From NCBI RefSeq assembly GCF_004347735.1, contig NZ_SLTI01000042.1, positions 270,246 to 334,245 of the forward strand: a stretch of DNA of 64,000 bases, written 5' to 3'. Every line of letters starts with the position of its first letter. The first letter of the stretch is position 1. The DNA comes from Sulfuricurvum sp. IAE1. Its GTDB lineage: Bacteria; Campylobacterota; Campylobacteria; Campylobacterales; Sulfurimonadaceae. The position numbers were made by a program, and so were the translations under genes. Of the stretch, positions 1-10,870 are shown in pieces. Under the pieces are notes generated by a model. That model saw only the letters and a list, made by a program, of their open reading frames with translations, was not told where the DNA came from and ran no database searches.

Positions 1-396
1 CATGGCGTCAACGGCCAGAACGGGCATTTTATCAATCAGTTTTTTCCCTGAAGGTGTTTCATAAAACCGATTGACCTCTTTGATGTCTTCCAGCTCAAAG
101 TGGTTGGAGTACATTACGACTATCATTTCTTCAAATTCGGGAAACCTTTCGGTGTAGACCGCTTTGATATCTTCAAGCATCCCCATTGCCAAATTCGGTG
201 TCATCTTCACACCTTTAGCCTGAGTATCTTTAATCATCTGATGCCCCAATAAATCGATGATTTTAGACGAAGATTCGAGAACTTTCGTCGTCGTAAGCAA
301 TTTCTTGATCTCAGCACGTTTTTCTGGATCAACATCATCCGCAAAAATCGAAATCGAAAGACAGACCATCATGGCGAACATAGAAACCAATCGCAT
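1..396 (-). CDS. DUF2059 domain secreted protein (C-terminus cut by window edge)
   Basis: My own reading of the minus strand gives an open frame of 132 codons that runs off the left edge, so the C-terminus is missing. Residues 1-19 form a typical signal peptide ending in IFA before an acidic mature start (DDVDPEKR), so the protein is probably exported to the periplasm. The rest is helical. It has the DUF2059 look: a helix around IKKLLTTTKVLESS and, near residue 117, FYETPSGKKLIDKMP, which is the usual closing motif of this family. The start ATG lies 5 bases after an AAAGGAT ribosome site. DUF2059 proteins have no assigned reaction. The right neighbour rpsO reads in the same direction but is separated from it by a terminator. 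Confidence 0.8.
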   Translation of the reverse strand, partial: MRLVSMFAMMVCLSISIFADDVDPEKRAEIKKLLTTTKVLESSSKIIDLLGHQMIKDTQAKGVKMTPNLAMGMLEDIKAVYTERFPEFEEMIVVMYSNHFELEDIKEVNRFYETPSGKKLIDKMPVLAVDAM

Positions 397-547
397 TTTT
401 ATCCTTTGTCAATTCAGAATGAAAAAATTATACCCAAATAGGGAATGGGATTTATTGTTAAATTTCAATGACGAAAAGAGTATTTTACACGATCGGATAT
501 GAACGCCTGTATGTATCGGATATGGAAACGTTAGAGGGAAAGCAGTT

Positions 548-577
548 AAAAAAAAGAGTCCCCCGGAAAATCGGGGG
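548..577 (-). terminator. rho-independent terminator of rpsO
   Basis: Read on the minus strand just after the rpsO stop codon, a six-base-pair GC stem (CCCCCG / CGGGGG, positions 560-577) is followed by ACTC and a run of eight T (548-555). This is a classical intrinsic terminator and separates rpsO from the DUF2059 gene. Confidence 0.85.
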
Positions 578-588
578 AAAATATCGAT

Positions 589-864
589 TTAGATATTGTC
601 GCGGATACCGAGTTCTGCGATAACTTTGTTGTAGCTCTCTTTGTTTGTGCGTTTGAGGTAACGCATCAAACGGCGGCGCTGACCGACGAGTTTCAAAAGA
701 CCAAGACGTGAAGAGTGGTCTTTTTTGAATGTTTTAAGGTGTTCTGTCAAAGTGTTGATGCGAGTCGTCAACAAAGCGATTTGTACTTCGCTTGAACCTG
801 TGTCGCCTTCTTTTTTCTGGAACTGAGTGATAATCTGCGCTTTTTTCGCCGTATCCAAAGCCAT
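589..864 (-). CDS. rpsO: 30S ribosomal protein S15
   Basis: Ribosomal protein S15 binds the central domain of 16S rRNA during 30S assembly. The 91-residue product has the normal length (about 89-91) and the family signature: [16 protein letters not shown], then [33 protein letters not shown]. The open frame extends 16 codons further upstream, but the ATG at 864 follows a strong AGGAGG ribosome site and matches the S15 N-terminus (MALDTAKK), so I use it. A TATAAT box lies at 929-934, giving a leader of roughly 57 bases, and a terminator follows the gene. The divergent neighbour is an Rrf2-type regulator, as near flhA and rpsO in Campylobacter. Confidence 0.97.
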   Translation of the reverse strand: MALDTAKKAQIITQFQKKEGDTGSSEVQIALLTTRINTLTEHLKTFKKDHSSRLGLLKLVGQRRRLMRYLKRTNKESYNKVIAELGIRDNI

Positions 865-928
865 AATAGCCTCCTGATGGGTATAAATATTACCTGTAAT
901 GGACGATTCCATAACAAGCAGGGTCGGA

Positions 929-934
929 ATTATA
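929..934 (-). promoter_or_regulatory. -10 box of rpsO promoter
   Basis: A perfect TATAAT on the minus strand places the transcript start near 922 and the leader before the S15 start codon at about 57 bases. No clear -35 is seen, as is usual for Campylobacterota sigma-70 promoters. Confidence 0.6.
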
Positions 935-983
935 CCTGAAATTTCCCTTTTTGCGGCAAAAACATCCTCTAATTATTTTTGGC

Positions 984-989
984 TATAAT
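984..989 (+). promoter_or_regulatory. -10 box upstream of the Rrf2 regulator and flhA
   Basis: A perfect TATAAT 33 bases before the Rrf2 start codon, followed by a GGAGGAA ribosome site at about 1006. It probably drives the co-oriented run from the regulator through flhA and possibly on to rsuA. A regulator of this family could repress its own promoter here. Confidence 0.6.
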
Positions 990-1021
990 ACCCCTCAAAT
1001 AGATGCGGAGGAACCTCTCGG

Positions 1022-1426
1022 ATGCTGATGACCCGTGCCAGTGAATATGCCCTTCTTTCGCTCATCGTGCTGGCCAGGGCGCAGCGGGCGCTCGATGCCG
1101 ACACCCTCTCGCGGGAGCTCGATATTTCGAAAAGCTTTCTGGCCAAGATTCTGCAGGCGCTTGCCCGAAAAGGGATCCTCAACTCCTACAAAGGGGTTAA
1201 CGGGGGGTTTGAACTCGCCCGTCCCTGCGGCGAAATCACGGTTCTGGAGGTAATGGAAGCGGCCGAGGGGAAAAGCCCCGCGGTGTTCAGCTGTTCCCCT
1301 TCCGCCGATGACTGCCCTTCGAACAAGGCGACCACCTGTTCGCTCTGGCCGTTTCTCAACCGCCTCCAAAACAAAGTCGACGGCTTCCTGGGGACCCTGA
1401 CCCTCGAAGCGATCCTGGAAGAGTAA
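1022..1426 (+). CDS. Rrf2-family transcriptional regulator, probable Fe-S sensor
   Basis: The 134-residue protein has the Rrf2 winged-helix layout: an N-terminal helix-turn-helix (residues about 25-60, with LDISKSFLAKILQALARKG), the wing GVNGGFELARP, and three cysteines at 91, 98 and 106 in the dimerisation loop. IscR, NsrR and RsrR hold an iron-sulfur cluster through three cysteines in the same place, so a redox, nitric oxide or iron-sulfur sensing role is likely; the spacing here (x6, x7) is slightly wider than in IscR. The ATG follows a GGAGGAA site. Only 3 bases separate its stop from the flhA start codon, so it is co-transcribed with flhA. A comparable regulator lies between rpsO and flhA in Campylobacter jejuni, as I recall. 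The target is unknown. Confidence 0.85.
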   Translation: MLMTRASEYALLSLIVLARAQRALDADTLSRELDISKSFLAKILQALARKGILNSYKGVNGGFELARPCGEITVLEVMEAAEGKSPAVFSCSPSADDCPSNKATTCSLWPFLNRLQNKVDGFLGTLTLEAILEE

Positions 1427-1429
1427 TCC

Positions 1430-3592
1430 TTGGCAAAAGCGAAAAACAAGACCCCCGACGTCAAAAGCGTCCTCTCGACCCTCTTTGCCTCACGCGACCT
1501 TTCGGTCGTCTTTTTCGTCATGGCGATCCTGGCGATCATCATCGTCCCGCTCCCCAGCGCCGTACTCGACCTGCTCCTCGCGGTCGTCATCGCGATGTCG
1601 GTGCTGATTTTGCTGATCTCGCTCTACATCCCCAAACCGACCGACCTGACGACCTTTCCGACCCTGCTGCTCATCATCACCCTCTTTCGTCTCGCCCTGA
1701 ACATCGCGACGACGCGGATGATCCTCAGCCACGGGCACGAAGGGCCCGAAGCGGTCAGTGACATCATTACCAGTTTCGGTAATTTCGTCGTCGGCGGAAA
1801 CTACGTCATCGGGATCATCATCTTCTGTATCCTGGTATTGATCAACTTCATGGTCATCACCAAAGGTTCGGGACGCGTCGCCGAAGTCGCAGCCCGCTTC
1901 ACCCTCGATGCGATGCCCGGTAAACAGATGGCGATCGACGCCGACCTCAACAGCGGCCTGATCGACGAAGCCGAAGCCAAACGCCGCCGCGCCGAAATCC
2001 TGCAGGACGCGAACTTCTACGGGGCGATGGACGGTTCGAGCAAATTCATCAAAGGGGATGCGGTCGCGGGGATCATCATCACGCTGATCAACATCATCGG
2101 CGGCTTCCTGATCGGGATTTTCCAGTTCAACCTCGACGTCGCCTCCAGCGCCGAAACCTATACCCTCCTCACTATCGGGGACGGTCTGGTGTCGCAGGTC
2201 CCCGCGCTGATCATCTCCACCGCGACGGGTATCATGATCACCCGCGCTTCCAACGACGAAGGAAACTTTGCCGAAGGAAGCATCAAGCAGCTCATGGGCA
2301 ATGCCCGCGTCATGATCATCGTCGGGTTCATCATGCTCGTATTCGCCGCCGTTCCGGGGCTTCCGACGCTGTCGCTCGGTTTTGTCGGAATCGTCTTTGC
2401 CGCGCTGGGATACGCCCTGCACAAGTACGAAAAAGGGGAACTCGTCCTCACCACCGCACCGGCCAAAAAACCGGGTGCCGCCCCCGGCGAAGAGGGAGCT
2501 CCCGCCGCGCCGCGCAAAAAGACCAACGAAGAGATCGCCAAAGAAGAGGAGGCGGCCCTCGAAGATATCCTCAAAATCGAGATGCTCGAGCTTACGCTGG
2601 GCTACCAGCTCATCCGCCTCGCCGACAGTGCGCAGGGGGGCGACCTGCTCGAGCGGATCCGCTCGATGCGGCGTAAAATCGCCTCGGATTTCGGCTTTTT
2701 AATGCCGCAGGTCCGTATCCGCGACAACCTCCACCTCAAGCCCAACCAGTATGAAATCCTCCTCAAAGGGGTCAATATCGGCGACGGGATCATCCAGCCC
2801 GACCGGTTCCTCGCGATGGACAGCGGGATGGCCGTGGGAGAAATCAAAGGGGAACCGACCAAAGAACCCGCCTTCGGGCTCGATGCGCTGTGGATCGCCC
2901 CCGAGCTCAAAGAAGACGCGATCATCAACGGCTATACCGTTGTCGACCCCGCCACGGTCATCTCGACTCACATGAGCGAGCTGATCAAGAAATACGCCGA
3001 GGAGCTTCTCACCCGCCAGGAAACCCAGGCGCTCATCGACAAGATCAAAAACGACTACCCGGTCGTGATCGACGACCTGCTCAAAGTGGCCAATATCGGT
3101 CTGATCCAGCGGGTTTTCAAAGCACTGCTTCACGAGCGGGTACCGCTCAAGGACATGATCACGATCCTCGAAACGATCGCCGACGTCTGCGAATACACCA
3201 AAAACGTCGAGATCATCACCGAACACGTCCGTTCCAAACTCTCGCGGATCATCACGCAGCAGTATGCCGGTTCGGACGGCATCATCCGGCTGCTGACGTT
3301 TGATACGATGAGCGAGCAGAAAATGCTCGAAAAAACAACCGAACGCGACGGGGTGCGCCAGCTGCTTCTCAATGTGGGCGAAATAAACAACCTCATCCAG
3401 GCAACCAGCGCCAAGGCGACCGAGCTTCTCCAAAAAGGGATTTCGCCGATCATCATCATCGTCGATCCCAAACTCCGCCGCCCGCTGGCCGAGATTTACG
3501 AGCGCTTCAGCCTCGACATCATCACCCTCTCGCATGCCGAAATCGACTCGAACGCGAAATTCGAAGTCCTCGGTTCCATTTCGATGGAATGA
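1430..3592 (+). CDS. flhA: flagellar export apparatus protein FlhA
   Basis: FlhA is the large membrane component of the flagellar type III export gate. The 720-residue product has the usual length. Residues 1 to about 330 hold eight hydrophobic segments. The FHIPEP-family core follows the second pair: RLALNIATTRMILSHG and later GSGRVAEVAARFTLDAMPGKQMAIDADLN. A proline- and alanine-rich linker near 345-375 leads into the cytoplasmic domain, which binds export chaperones and substrates. The start is TTG at 1430, tightly following the Rrf2 gene; the GGAAGAG just upstream, inside the end of that gene, can serve as ribosome site. No other export-gate genes are in the window; further flagellar genes lie at 42686-46594. 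Confidence 0.97.
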   Translation: MAKAKNKTPDVKSVLSTLFASRDLSVVFFVMAILAIIIVPLPSAVLDLLLAVVIAMSVLILLISLYIPKPTDLTTFPTLLLIITLFRLALNIATTRMILSHGHEGPEAVSDIITSFGNFVVGGNYVIGIIIFCILVLINFMVITKGSGRVAEVAARFTLDAMPGKQMAIDADLNSGLIDEAEAKRRRAEILQDANFYGAMDGSSKFIKGDAVAGIIITLINIIGGFLIGIFQFNLDVASSAETYTLLTIGDGLVSQVPALIISTATGIMITRASNDEGNFAEGSIKQLMGNARVMIIVGFIMLVFAAVPGLPTLSLGFVGIVFAALGYALHKYEKGELVLTTAPAKKPGAAPGEEGAPAAPRKKTNEEIAKEEEAALEDILKIEMLELTLGYQLIRLADSAQGGDLLERIRSMRRKIASDFGFLMPQVRIRDNLHLKPNQYEILLKGVNIGDGIIQPDRFLAMDSGMAVGEIKGEPTKEPAFGLDALWIAPELKEDAIINGYTVVDPATVISTHMSELIKKYAEELLTRQETQALIDKIKNDYPVVIDDLLKVANIGLIQRVFKALLHERVPLKDMITILETIADVCEYTKNVEIITEHVRSKLSRIITQQYAGSDGIIRLLTFDTMSEQKMLEKTTERDGVRQLLLNVGEINNLIQATSAKATELLQKGISPIIIIVDPKLRRPLAEIYERFSLDIITLSHAEIDSNAKFEVLGSISME

Positions 3593-3629
3593 CGGCACCG
3601 ACAAAGACTTACCCTAAGGAACGTATTGA

Positions 3630-4706
3630 ATGACTAAAACTTTTCACCACCTCTCCCACATCGATCTCGACGGCTACAGCTGCCAGCTTGTGATGGCCCA
3701 GACGCCGCACACGATGATCAGCTACAACGCCAATTACGGCGCCGAGGTGATGGACCGTCTCGAAGAGATCATCGAGAGCCTCAAAAAAAACAAGCAGGAA
3801 GCAACGATCCTGATCACCGACCTCAACCTTTATCCCGAAGAGGCCAAATGGCTTAACAATGAGGTAAACCGTCTCAACGACAACGGCTGGAACGTGACGA
3901 TCACCCTCCTCGACCACCACGGCAGCGGCCGCGAAACGGCGGCGCAGTACCCCTGGTACTACCTCGACACCGAGCGTTGCGCGACAAAAATCACCTACGA
4001 CTACGCCTGCGAACACTACGGACTCGAACGCGGCGGATGGCTCGAAGCCTTCGTCGCCGTCGTCAATGCGGTCGATCTGTGGAAACAGAACGAAGAGGCC
4101 GATTTCGAATACGGCAAGGTGTGTATGCGCCTCATCTCCGAAGCGCGTGAACTGAGCCGCGTCATGTTCGGCGACGAGGACCGCGCCTACAAACTCGCCC
4201 TCCTCGAACAGGCGGCACAGATGCGCGATCTCCCCAACGCCCCCATCGTTCTGGACGAAGCGCTCCACAAAATGAAAAAAGAGTTTTTCAAAGACGGCGT
4301 CGACAACACCCTTGATAACCTCTCGACCAAGTACATCGTCGCGCTGCTGGGGACCAAACGCTCGGTCATGACGATTTATTACAAAGGATGGCGCGGTTTT
4401 CTCAGCTACGGCCTGGGGAATACGTCGATCATCGGCAACGGCTTTTTGACCGAATACCCCGATTACGATTTCATCGTCGACGTCGGAACGCGCGGAACGA
4501 TGAGCCTGCGCGGACATAACCGCGTCGACGTGGCCCAGATGGCCGGCGAATGGGTAGGCGGAGGGGGACACCCCAACGCCGCCGGAGGACGGATTCAGGG
4601 TTTCAAAGAACAATTCCGCTACGACAAGGTTAAACGCCAGATGGAAGATATGCTCGCCAACAAAGAGGCGATGCCTGGAAAATTGCCACATAAGATTGAA
4701 GAGTAA
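3630..4706 (+). CDS. DHH-family phosphoesterase
   Basis: The 358-residue protein carries the metal-binding motifs of the DHH/DHHA1 superfamily: HIDLDG at 10-15, an aspartate in LITDLNL near 64, LDHHG at 94-98, and the C-terminal DHHA1 glycine motif GGGGHPNAAG at 310-319. Relatives hydrolyse short oligoribonucleotides (NrnA, NrnB), pAp or cyclic dinucleotides with two manganese ions. The first motif is HxDxDG with a leucine, closer to NrnB-type proteins than to RecJ. It is cytoplasmic with no extra domains. It follows flhA by 37 bases and precedes the ABC-F gene by 18, so it belongs to the same plus-strand run. The exact substrate cannot be read from sequence. Confidence 0.85.
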   Translation: MTKTFHHLSHIDLDGYSCQLVMAQTPHTMISYNANYGAEVMDRLEEIIESLKKNKQEATILITDLNLYPEEAKWLNNEVNRLNDNGWNVTITLLDHHGSGRETAAQYPWYYLDTERCATKITYDYACEHYGLERGGWLEAFVAVVNAVDLWKQNEEADFEYGKVCMRLISEARELSRVMFGDEDRAYKLALLEQAAQMRDLPNAPIVLDEALHKMKKEFFKDGVDNTLDNLSTKYIVALLGTKRSVMTIYYKGWRGFLSYGLGNTSIIGNGFLTEYPDYDFIVDVGTRGTMSLRGHNRVDVAQMAGEWVGGGGHPNAAGGRIQGFKEQFRYDKVKRQMEDMLANKEAMPGKLPHKIEE

Positions 4707-4724
4707 CGTTACAAGGATTCAATC

Positions 4725-6557
4725 TTGATTCAAATCAACAGCCTCACCAAAAGCTACGGGGAGCGTATCCTCTTCGACAACCTCTCACTACGCCTCAACG
4801 CGGGGGACAAGGTCGGCTTCGTCGGCCGCAACGGAACCGGCAAATCGACGCTGTTTAAAATCATCCTCGGAGAAGAGCCCTATGACTCCGGCGAAGTGAT
4901 CATCCCCAAAAACTACCGGATCGGGACGCTACGCCAGCATCTGCATTTCACCCACAAAAATGTGCGCGAGGAGTGCGCGTCGGCGCTCAGTGCCGACATG
5001 GCACACGAAGTCTACCGCGTCGAAAAGATCCTCTTCGGCCTGGGCTTTACGCAGGAGGATCTCGACAAGGACCCCCACAGTTTCTCCGGGGGGTACCAGA
5101 TACGCCTCAACCTCGTCAAGCTCCTCGTCACCGAACCCAACCTTCTGCTGCTCGACGAACCGACCAACTACCTCGACATCGTCTCGCTCCGCTGGTTGGC
5201 CAGCTTCATCCGCAGTTTTGAGGGGGAAGTGATCCTCATCACCCACGACCGCGATTTCATGGATTCGGTCACGACCCACACGATGGGGCTGCGCCGCCGT
5301 AACATCAGCATCATCCGCGGCGGCACCCGCAAATACTACGACCTGATGGACCAGGAAGACGAACTCTATCTCAAGACCAAAGCCAACCACGACAAAAAGC
5401 GTGCCGAGCTCGAAGATTTCGTCGCCCGCAACAAAGCCCGCGCTTCGACCGCCACGCAGGCGCAGTCGAAACAAAAAGAGCTCGACAAAATGGGAATCAT
5501 GGAGGATCTGGAGGGAGAAAAGAGCCTCGCATTCAGTTTCAGCTACGCCCCCACCCCCGCCAAGCTCGTCATGCAGGCCAAAGAGCTCTCTTTCGGCTAC
5601 ACCGAAAACGCCCCCCTCTTTCAGAACCTCTCGTTCGCCCTCGAAAAAGGGAAGCGCCTCGCCATCATCGGTAAAAACGGCAAAGGGAAATCGACGCTCC
5701 TCAACTGCCTCGCGGGACTGCTCACCCCAAGCGGCGAGGTCACGTTCCACCCCTCCACCGCCATCGCACATTTCGGCCAGACCAACATCGACCGCCTAGA
5801 CAAGAACCATACGGTGACACAAGAGATCCAGAGCGCGGATGCGAGCATGAGCAACGTACGTATCCGTTCCATCTGCGGCACGATGATGTTCAGCGGCGAC
5901 GATGCCGACAAAAAAATCTCCGTCCTCAGCGGGGGCGAACGGAGCCGCGTCATGCTCGGCAAAATCATCGCCACCCCCGCCAACCTCCTCTTTCTGGATG
6001 AGCCGACCAACCACCTCGATATGTACTCCATCGACGCTCTTACCGACGCGATCAAATCTTTCGAAGGTTCGGTCGTCCTCGTCACCCACTCGGAGATGAT
6101 GCTCCGCGCCCTCGCCGACGCCCTCGTCATCTTCCGCGAAGGGAACGCCGAGTTCTTCGACGGCACGTACGATGAGTTTCTGGAGAAAATCGGCTGGGAC
6201 GAGGAGCTCGACGATGCCCCCAAACCCGCCAAAGCGACCTCCAACACCAACAAAAAAGAGACCAAGCAGCAGCGCGCCGCCCTCGTGCAGGAGCGTTCCA
6301 AACTCCTCTCCCCTCTCAAAAAAGAGGTGGAAAAGTGCGAAAACACGATCATGGAGCTCGAAGAGAAGCTCAAAAACTCCCATGAGCTTCTAACGACCTA
6401 TTCCAATCAGGGGGAGACCTCCAAACTCCTCGAACTCTCCAAGCAAGTCGGCGAAGACGAGAAGAAAATCGAGGAGCTGTTCGAGAAGCTCGAAACCGCG
6501 AGCGACGAAATCACCCGTATCGAAGCTGAATACGAGGCGAAGCTTGCCGAGCTCTAA
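4725..6557 (+). CDS. ABC-F family ATPase (Uup/YheS type)
   Basis: Two ABC ATPase domains in one 610-residue chain and no membrane segments identify the ABC-F family, whose members act on ribosomes. Domain 1 has Walker A GRNGTGKST at 34-42, signature SFSGGYQ near 120 and Walker B LLLLDEPTNYLD near 140-151. Domain 2 has Walker A GKNGKGKST at 316-324, LSGGERSR and LLFLDEPTNHLD. The linker between them (about 215-260) is charged and helical. The C-terminal region, from about 515, is a long lysine/glutamate-rich coiled coil as in Uup. The start is TTG at 4725 behind an AAGGAT site. The gene overlaps rsuA by 14 bases. Assignment to one ABC-F subgroup would need a tree. Confidence 0.9.
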   Translation: MIQINSLTKSYGERILFDNLSLRLNAGDKVGFVGRNGTGKSTLFKIILGEEPYDSGEVIIPKNYRIGTLRQHLHFTHKNVREECASALSADMAHEVYRVEKILFGLGFTQEDLDKDPHSFSGGYQIRLNLVKLLVTEPNLLLLDEPTNYLDIVSLRWLASFIRSFEGEVILITHDRDFMDSVTTHTMGLRRRNISIIRGGTRKYYDLMDQEDELYLKTKANHDKKRAELEDFVARNKARASTATQAQSKQKELDKMGIMEDLEGEKSLAFSFSYAPTPAKLVMQAKELSFGYTENAPLFQNLSFALEKGKRLAIIGKNGKGKSTLLNCLAGLLTPSGEVTFHPSTAIAHFGQTNIDRLDKNHTVTQEIQSADASMSNVRIRSICGTMMFSGDDADKKISVLSGGERSRVMLGKIIATPANLLFLDEPTNHLDMYSIDALTDAIKSFEGSVVLVTHSEMMLRALADALVIFREGNAEFFDGTYDEFLEKIGWDEELDDAPKPAKATSNTNKKETKQQRAALVQERSKLLSPLKKEVEKCENTIMELEEKLKNSHELLTTYSNQGETSKLLELSKQVGEDEKKIEELFEKLETASDEITRIEAEYEAKLAEL

Positions 6558-7257
6558 AACCCGCCTCGACAAGCTCCTCGGCTCGCTGGGGTACTGCGCG
6601 CGCAAAGAGGTTGCCGTACTCCTCAAAGAAGAGGTAATCACCCATATCGAAAACCTTCCCCTGAAACCAGACACCAAGGTCTCCCATGAGGAGATCCTCT
6701 TCGAGAGCGAACCCCTCGATCCGCCGCAAGGGATGGTGATTTTGATGCACAAGCCCGTAGGCTACGTATGCAGCCACGACGATGGCGAAGGTCGGCTCGT
6801 CTACGACCTCCTCCCCCCGCGCTGGCGGCTACGCGATCCCAAAATCTCGACCGTCGGACGCCTCGACAAAGAGACATCCGGCCTGCTGCTCCTCACCGAC
6901 GACGGCGCGCTGCTCCACCGCCTCACCTCCCCCAAACACAAAGTGCCCAAAGTGTACGAAGCGACGCTCGATAGAGCGCTCAAAGGGGACGAAGGAGAGA
7001 TTTTCGCCTCGGGGACGCTGATCCTGAACGGCGAAAAAACCCCGTGCCTCCCTGCCAAACTCACCGTGATCGATGACACCCACGTCACGCTGGAGATCAT
7101 CGAGGGGCGCTACCATCAGGTGCGCCGCATGTTCGCGGCGGTAGGGAATCATGTCACGGCACTGCACCGCTCCAGCTTCGGGAATCTGACGCTGGGGGAT
7201 TTGAAGCCGGGGGAATATCAGGTTATCGATCCCTTGAATCTGGCAAAATCTTCCTGA
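6544..7257 (+). CDS. rsuA: 16S rRNA pseudouridine synthase, RsuA family
   Basis: The protein converts a uridine of 16S rRNA to pseudouridine (position 516 in the E. coli enzyme). It has 237 residues. An N-terminal S4 RNA-binding domain (TRLDKLLGSLGYCARKEVAVLL, about 6-50) is followed by the RsuA-type catalytic domain with the motif GRLDKETSGLLLLTDDG; the aspartate at 108 is the expected nucleophile. The RsuA/RluB/E/F closing motif YHQVRRMFAAVGNHV is present near 200. The TTG start at 6544 lies inside the end of the ABC-F gene, a 14-base overlap that suggests coupled translation. It ends face to face with the copper ATPase gene with no spacer, so transcription of the two genes collides there. 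Confidence 0.88.
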   Translation: MPSSKTRLDKLLGSLGYCARKEVAVLLKEEVITHIENLPLKPDTKVSHEEILFESEPLDPPQGMVILMHKPVGYVCSHDDGEGRLVYDLLPPRWRLRDPKISTVGRLDKETSGLLLLTDDGALLHRLTSPKHKVPKVYEATLDRALKGDEGEIFASGTLILNGEKTPCLPAKLTVIDDTHVTLEIIEGRYHQVRRMFAAVGNHVTALHRSSFGNLTLGDLKPGEYQVIDPLNLAKSS

Positions 7258-9555
<2,298 letters not shown>

Positions 9556-9610
9556 CTTGTCCCCCTTTCGTTGATTTGGAAAACTTATACATTTACCTCG
9601 ATTTCATACC

Positions 9611-9616
9611 ATTGTA
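9611..9616 (-). promoter_or_regulatory. -10 box of the copper ATPase promoter
   Basis: TACAAT on the minus strand, about 55 bases before the ATPase start codon, within the 109-base divergent spacer. A second AT-rich box (TATAAG) lies closer to the gene. I see no clear CueR-type or CsoR-type palindrome. Confidence 0.4.
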
Positions 9617-9660
9617 GCACTTTTACGCGCCGCGCAATACGAACCGTATGTTAATATCGG

Positions 9661-9666
9661 TACAAT
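9661..9666 (+). promoter_or_regulatory. -10 box overlapping the annotated start of the RluA-type gene
   Basis: TACAAT sits on top of the ATG at 9665. If it is the real -10, transcription starts near 9673 and that ATG cannot be used. The next in-frame start is TTG at 9698, which follows a GGAG at 9683-9686. Confidence 0.45.
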
Positions 9667-10384
9667 GGCACATACTATTTTCGGAGCGATAAACCGTTTG
9701 GAAGCGCATCTCTCAGCCGTCCGTATCGTCCATGAAAACGACCGTTTCGTCGTCGCCGCCAAGCCGGAGGGGGTCAATTTCCACTCCGAAGAGGAGGCGG
9801 GATTCGTCGTTCGCTTGAGCGAGCAGCTGGGCCAGTCCCTCTTTAGCGTCCACCGTCTCGACAAAATGACCTCTGGGCTGCTGATACTCGCCAAAAGTCC
9901 CGAAGCGGCGGCGGAGTTCACCCGTATGTTCGAGTCCAGAGAAATCGAGAAATACTACCTCGCCATCAGCACCCGCAAACCGAAGAAAAAACAGGGGTGG
10001 GTCAAAGGGGACATGGGCAAGGCGCGCCGGGGGGACTACAAGCTCCTCACGACGATGACCAACCCTGCGATCACCCAGTTCATCAGCGCCTCGCTCCGCC
10101 CCAACGAGCGGGTTTTCCTCGTCAAGCCCCATACGGGCAAAACCCACCAGATCCGCGTCGCCCTCAAATCGCTCGGCTCACCCTGTGCTGGCGACGAGCG
10201 CTACGCCGCCGCCGATGATGCCCGTAAAGAAGATCGGGGCTATCTGCACGCCTACGCGCTGCGCTTTACGTTCGGAGGTGAGGAGTTTTCGTTCGTCCTC
10301 CCCCCAGAGGAAGGGGAGCGGTTTACGAGTGCGGAGATAAAAGAGCGATTAAGCCAATGGAGCGAACCGTGGAACCTCTTTTGA
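9665..10384 (+). CDS. RluA-family pseudouridine synthase
   Basis: The catalytic motif HRLDKMTSGLLILAKS (aspartate 66 as nucleophile) and the later KTHQIRVALKSLG are those of the RluA family, which isomerises uridines in 23S rRNA or tRNA. There is no S4 domain. The 239-residue length and short N-terminus fit the small RluA-like subgroup. The start is uncertain: the ATG at 9665 lacks a ribosome site and overlaps a TACAAT box, and TTG at 9698 behind GGAG would remove 11 residues ahead of the conserved VRIVHENDRFVVAAKPEGV. The stop codon lies inside the next gene (ogt), so the two are translationally coupled. Confidence 0.85.
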   Translation: MAHTIFGAINRLEAHLSAVRIVHENDRFVVAAKPEGVNFHSEEEAGFVVRLSEQLGQSLFSVHRLDKMTSGLLILAKSPEAAAEFTRMFESREIEKYYLAISTRKPKKKQGWVKGDMGKARRGDYKLLTTMTNPAITQFISASLRPNERVFLVKPHTGKTHQIRVALKSLGSPCAGDERYAAADDARKEDRGYLHAYALRFTFGGEEFSFVLPPEEGERFTSAEIKERLSQWSEPWNLF

Positions 10385-10842
10385 ACCGACTGATCGACAC
10401 ACCGCTGGGATCGATGATCGCTGCCACCGACGGCGATGCGATCGTCTCGCTCGATTTCGCCGATGAGGCACCAGACTTCCCAAACTCCGATCATCCCCTG
10501 CTGCTGCGCCTCGAAAAAGAGCTGGGGGAGTATTTCGCAGGCAAGCGGCGCACCTTTGACCTTCCCCTCGCCCCCCGCGGGACGCCGTTTCAGCTCGCGG
10601 TTTGGGAGAGGCTGCGAACGATCCCTTACGGTGAAACGATCTCGTATGCACAAGAGGCCGAAAGACTCGGCAACCCCAAAGCGGTCCGCGCCGTGGCCAG
10701 CGCCAACGGCCGCAACCCGATCAGCATCCTCATCCCCTGCCACCGCGTCATCGCCACGGGAGGCGGGCTGGGCGGATACAGCGGCGGCGTGGAGAAAAAA
10801 GCATTTCTCCTAGCGCTGGAACGGCATCCAAAATCACGGTAA
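10357..10842 (+). CDS. ogt: methylated-DNA--protein-cysteine methyltransferase
   Basis: The protein removes O6-methylguanine damage from DNA by moving the alkyl group to its own cysteine. The active-site motif IPCHRVI is present with cysteine 128. The preceding DNA-binding segment has the expected GTPFQLAVWERLRTIPYGETISYAQEAERLG and the asparagine hinge (SANGRNP). The length of 161 is normal for Ogt. Three starts compete: ATG 10357, GTG 10369 (six bases after GGAG) and TTG 10381, which overlaps the upstream stop as TTGA. The conserved part begins only at LIDTPLG, so the two later starts are plausible. It is coupled to the upstream pseudouridine synthase gene. Confidence 0.92.
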   Translation: MERTVEPLLNRLIDTPLGSMIAATDGDAIVSLDFADEAPDFPNSDHPLLLRLEKELGEYFAGKRRTFDLPLAPRGTPFQLAVWERLRTIPYGETISYAQEAERLGNPKAVRAVASANGRNPISILIPCHRVIATGGGLGGYSGGVEKKAFLLALERHPKSR

Positions 10843-10870
10843 AATACTCCAAACCCTACAAGGAGCATCC

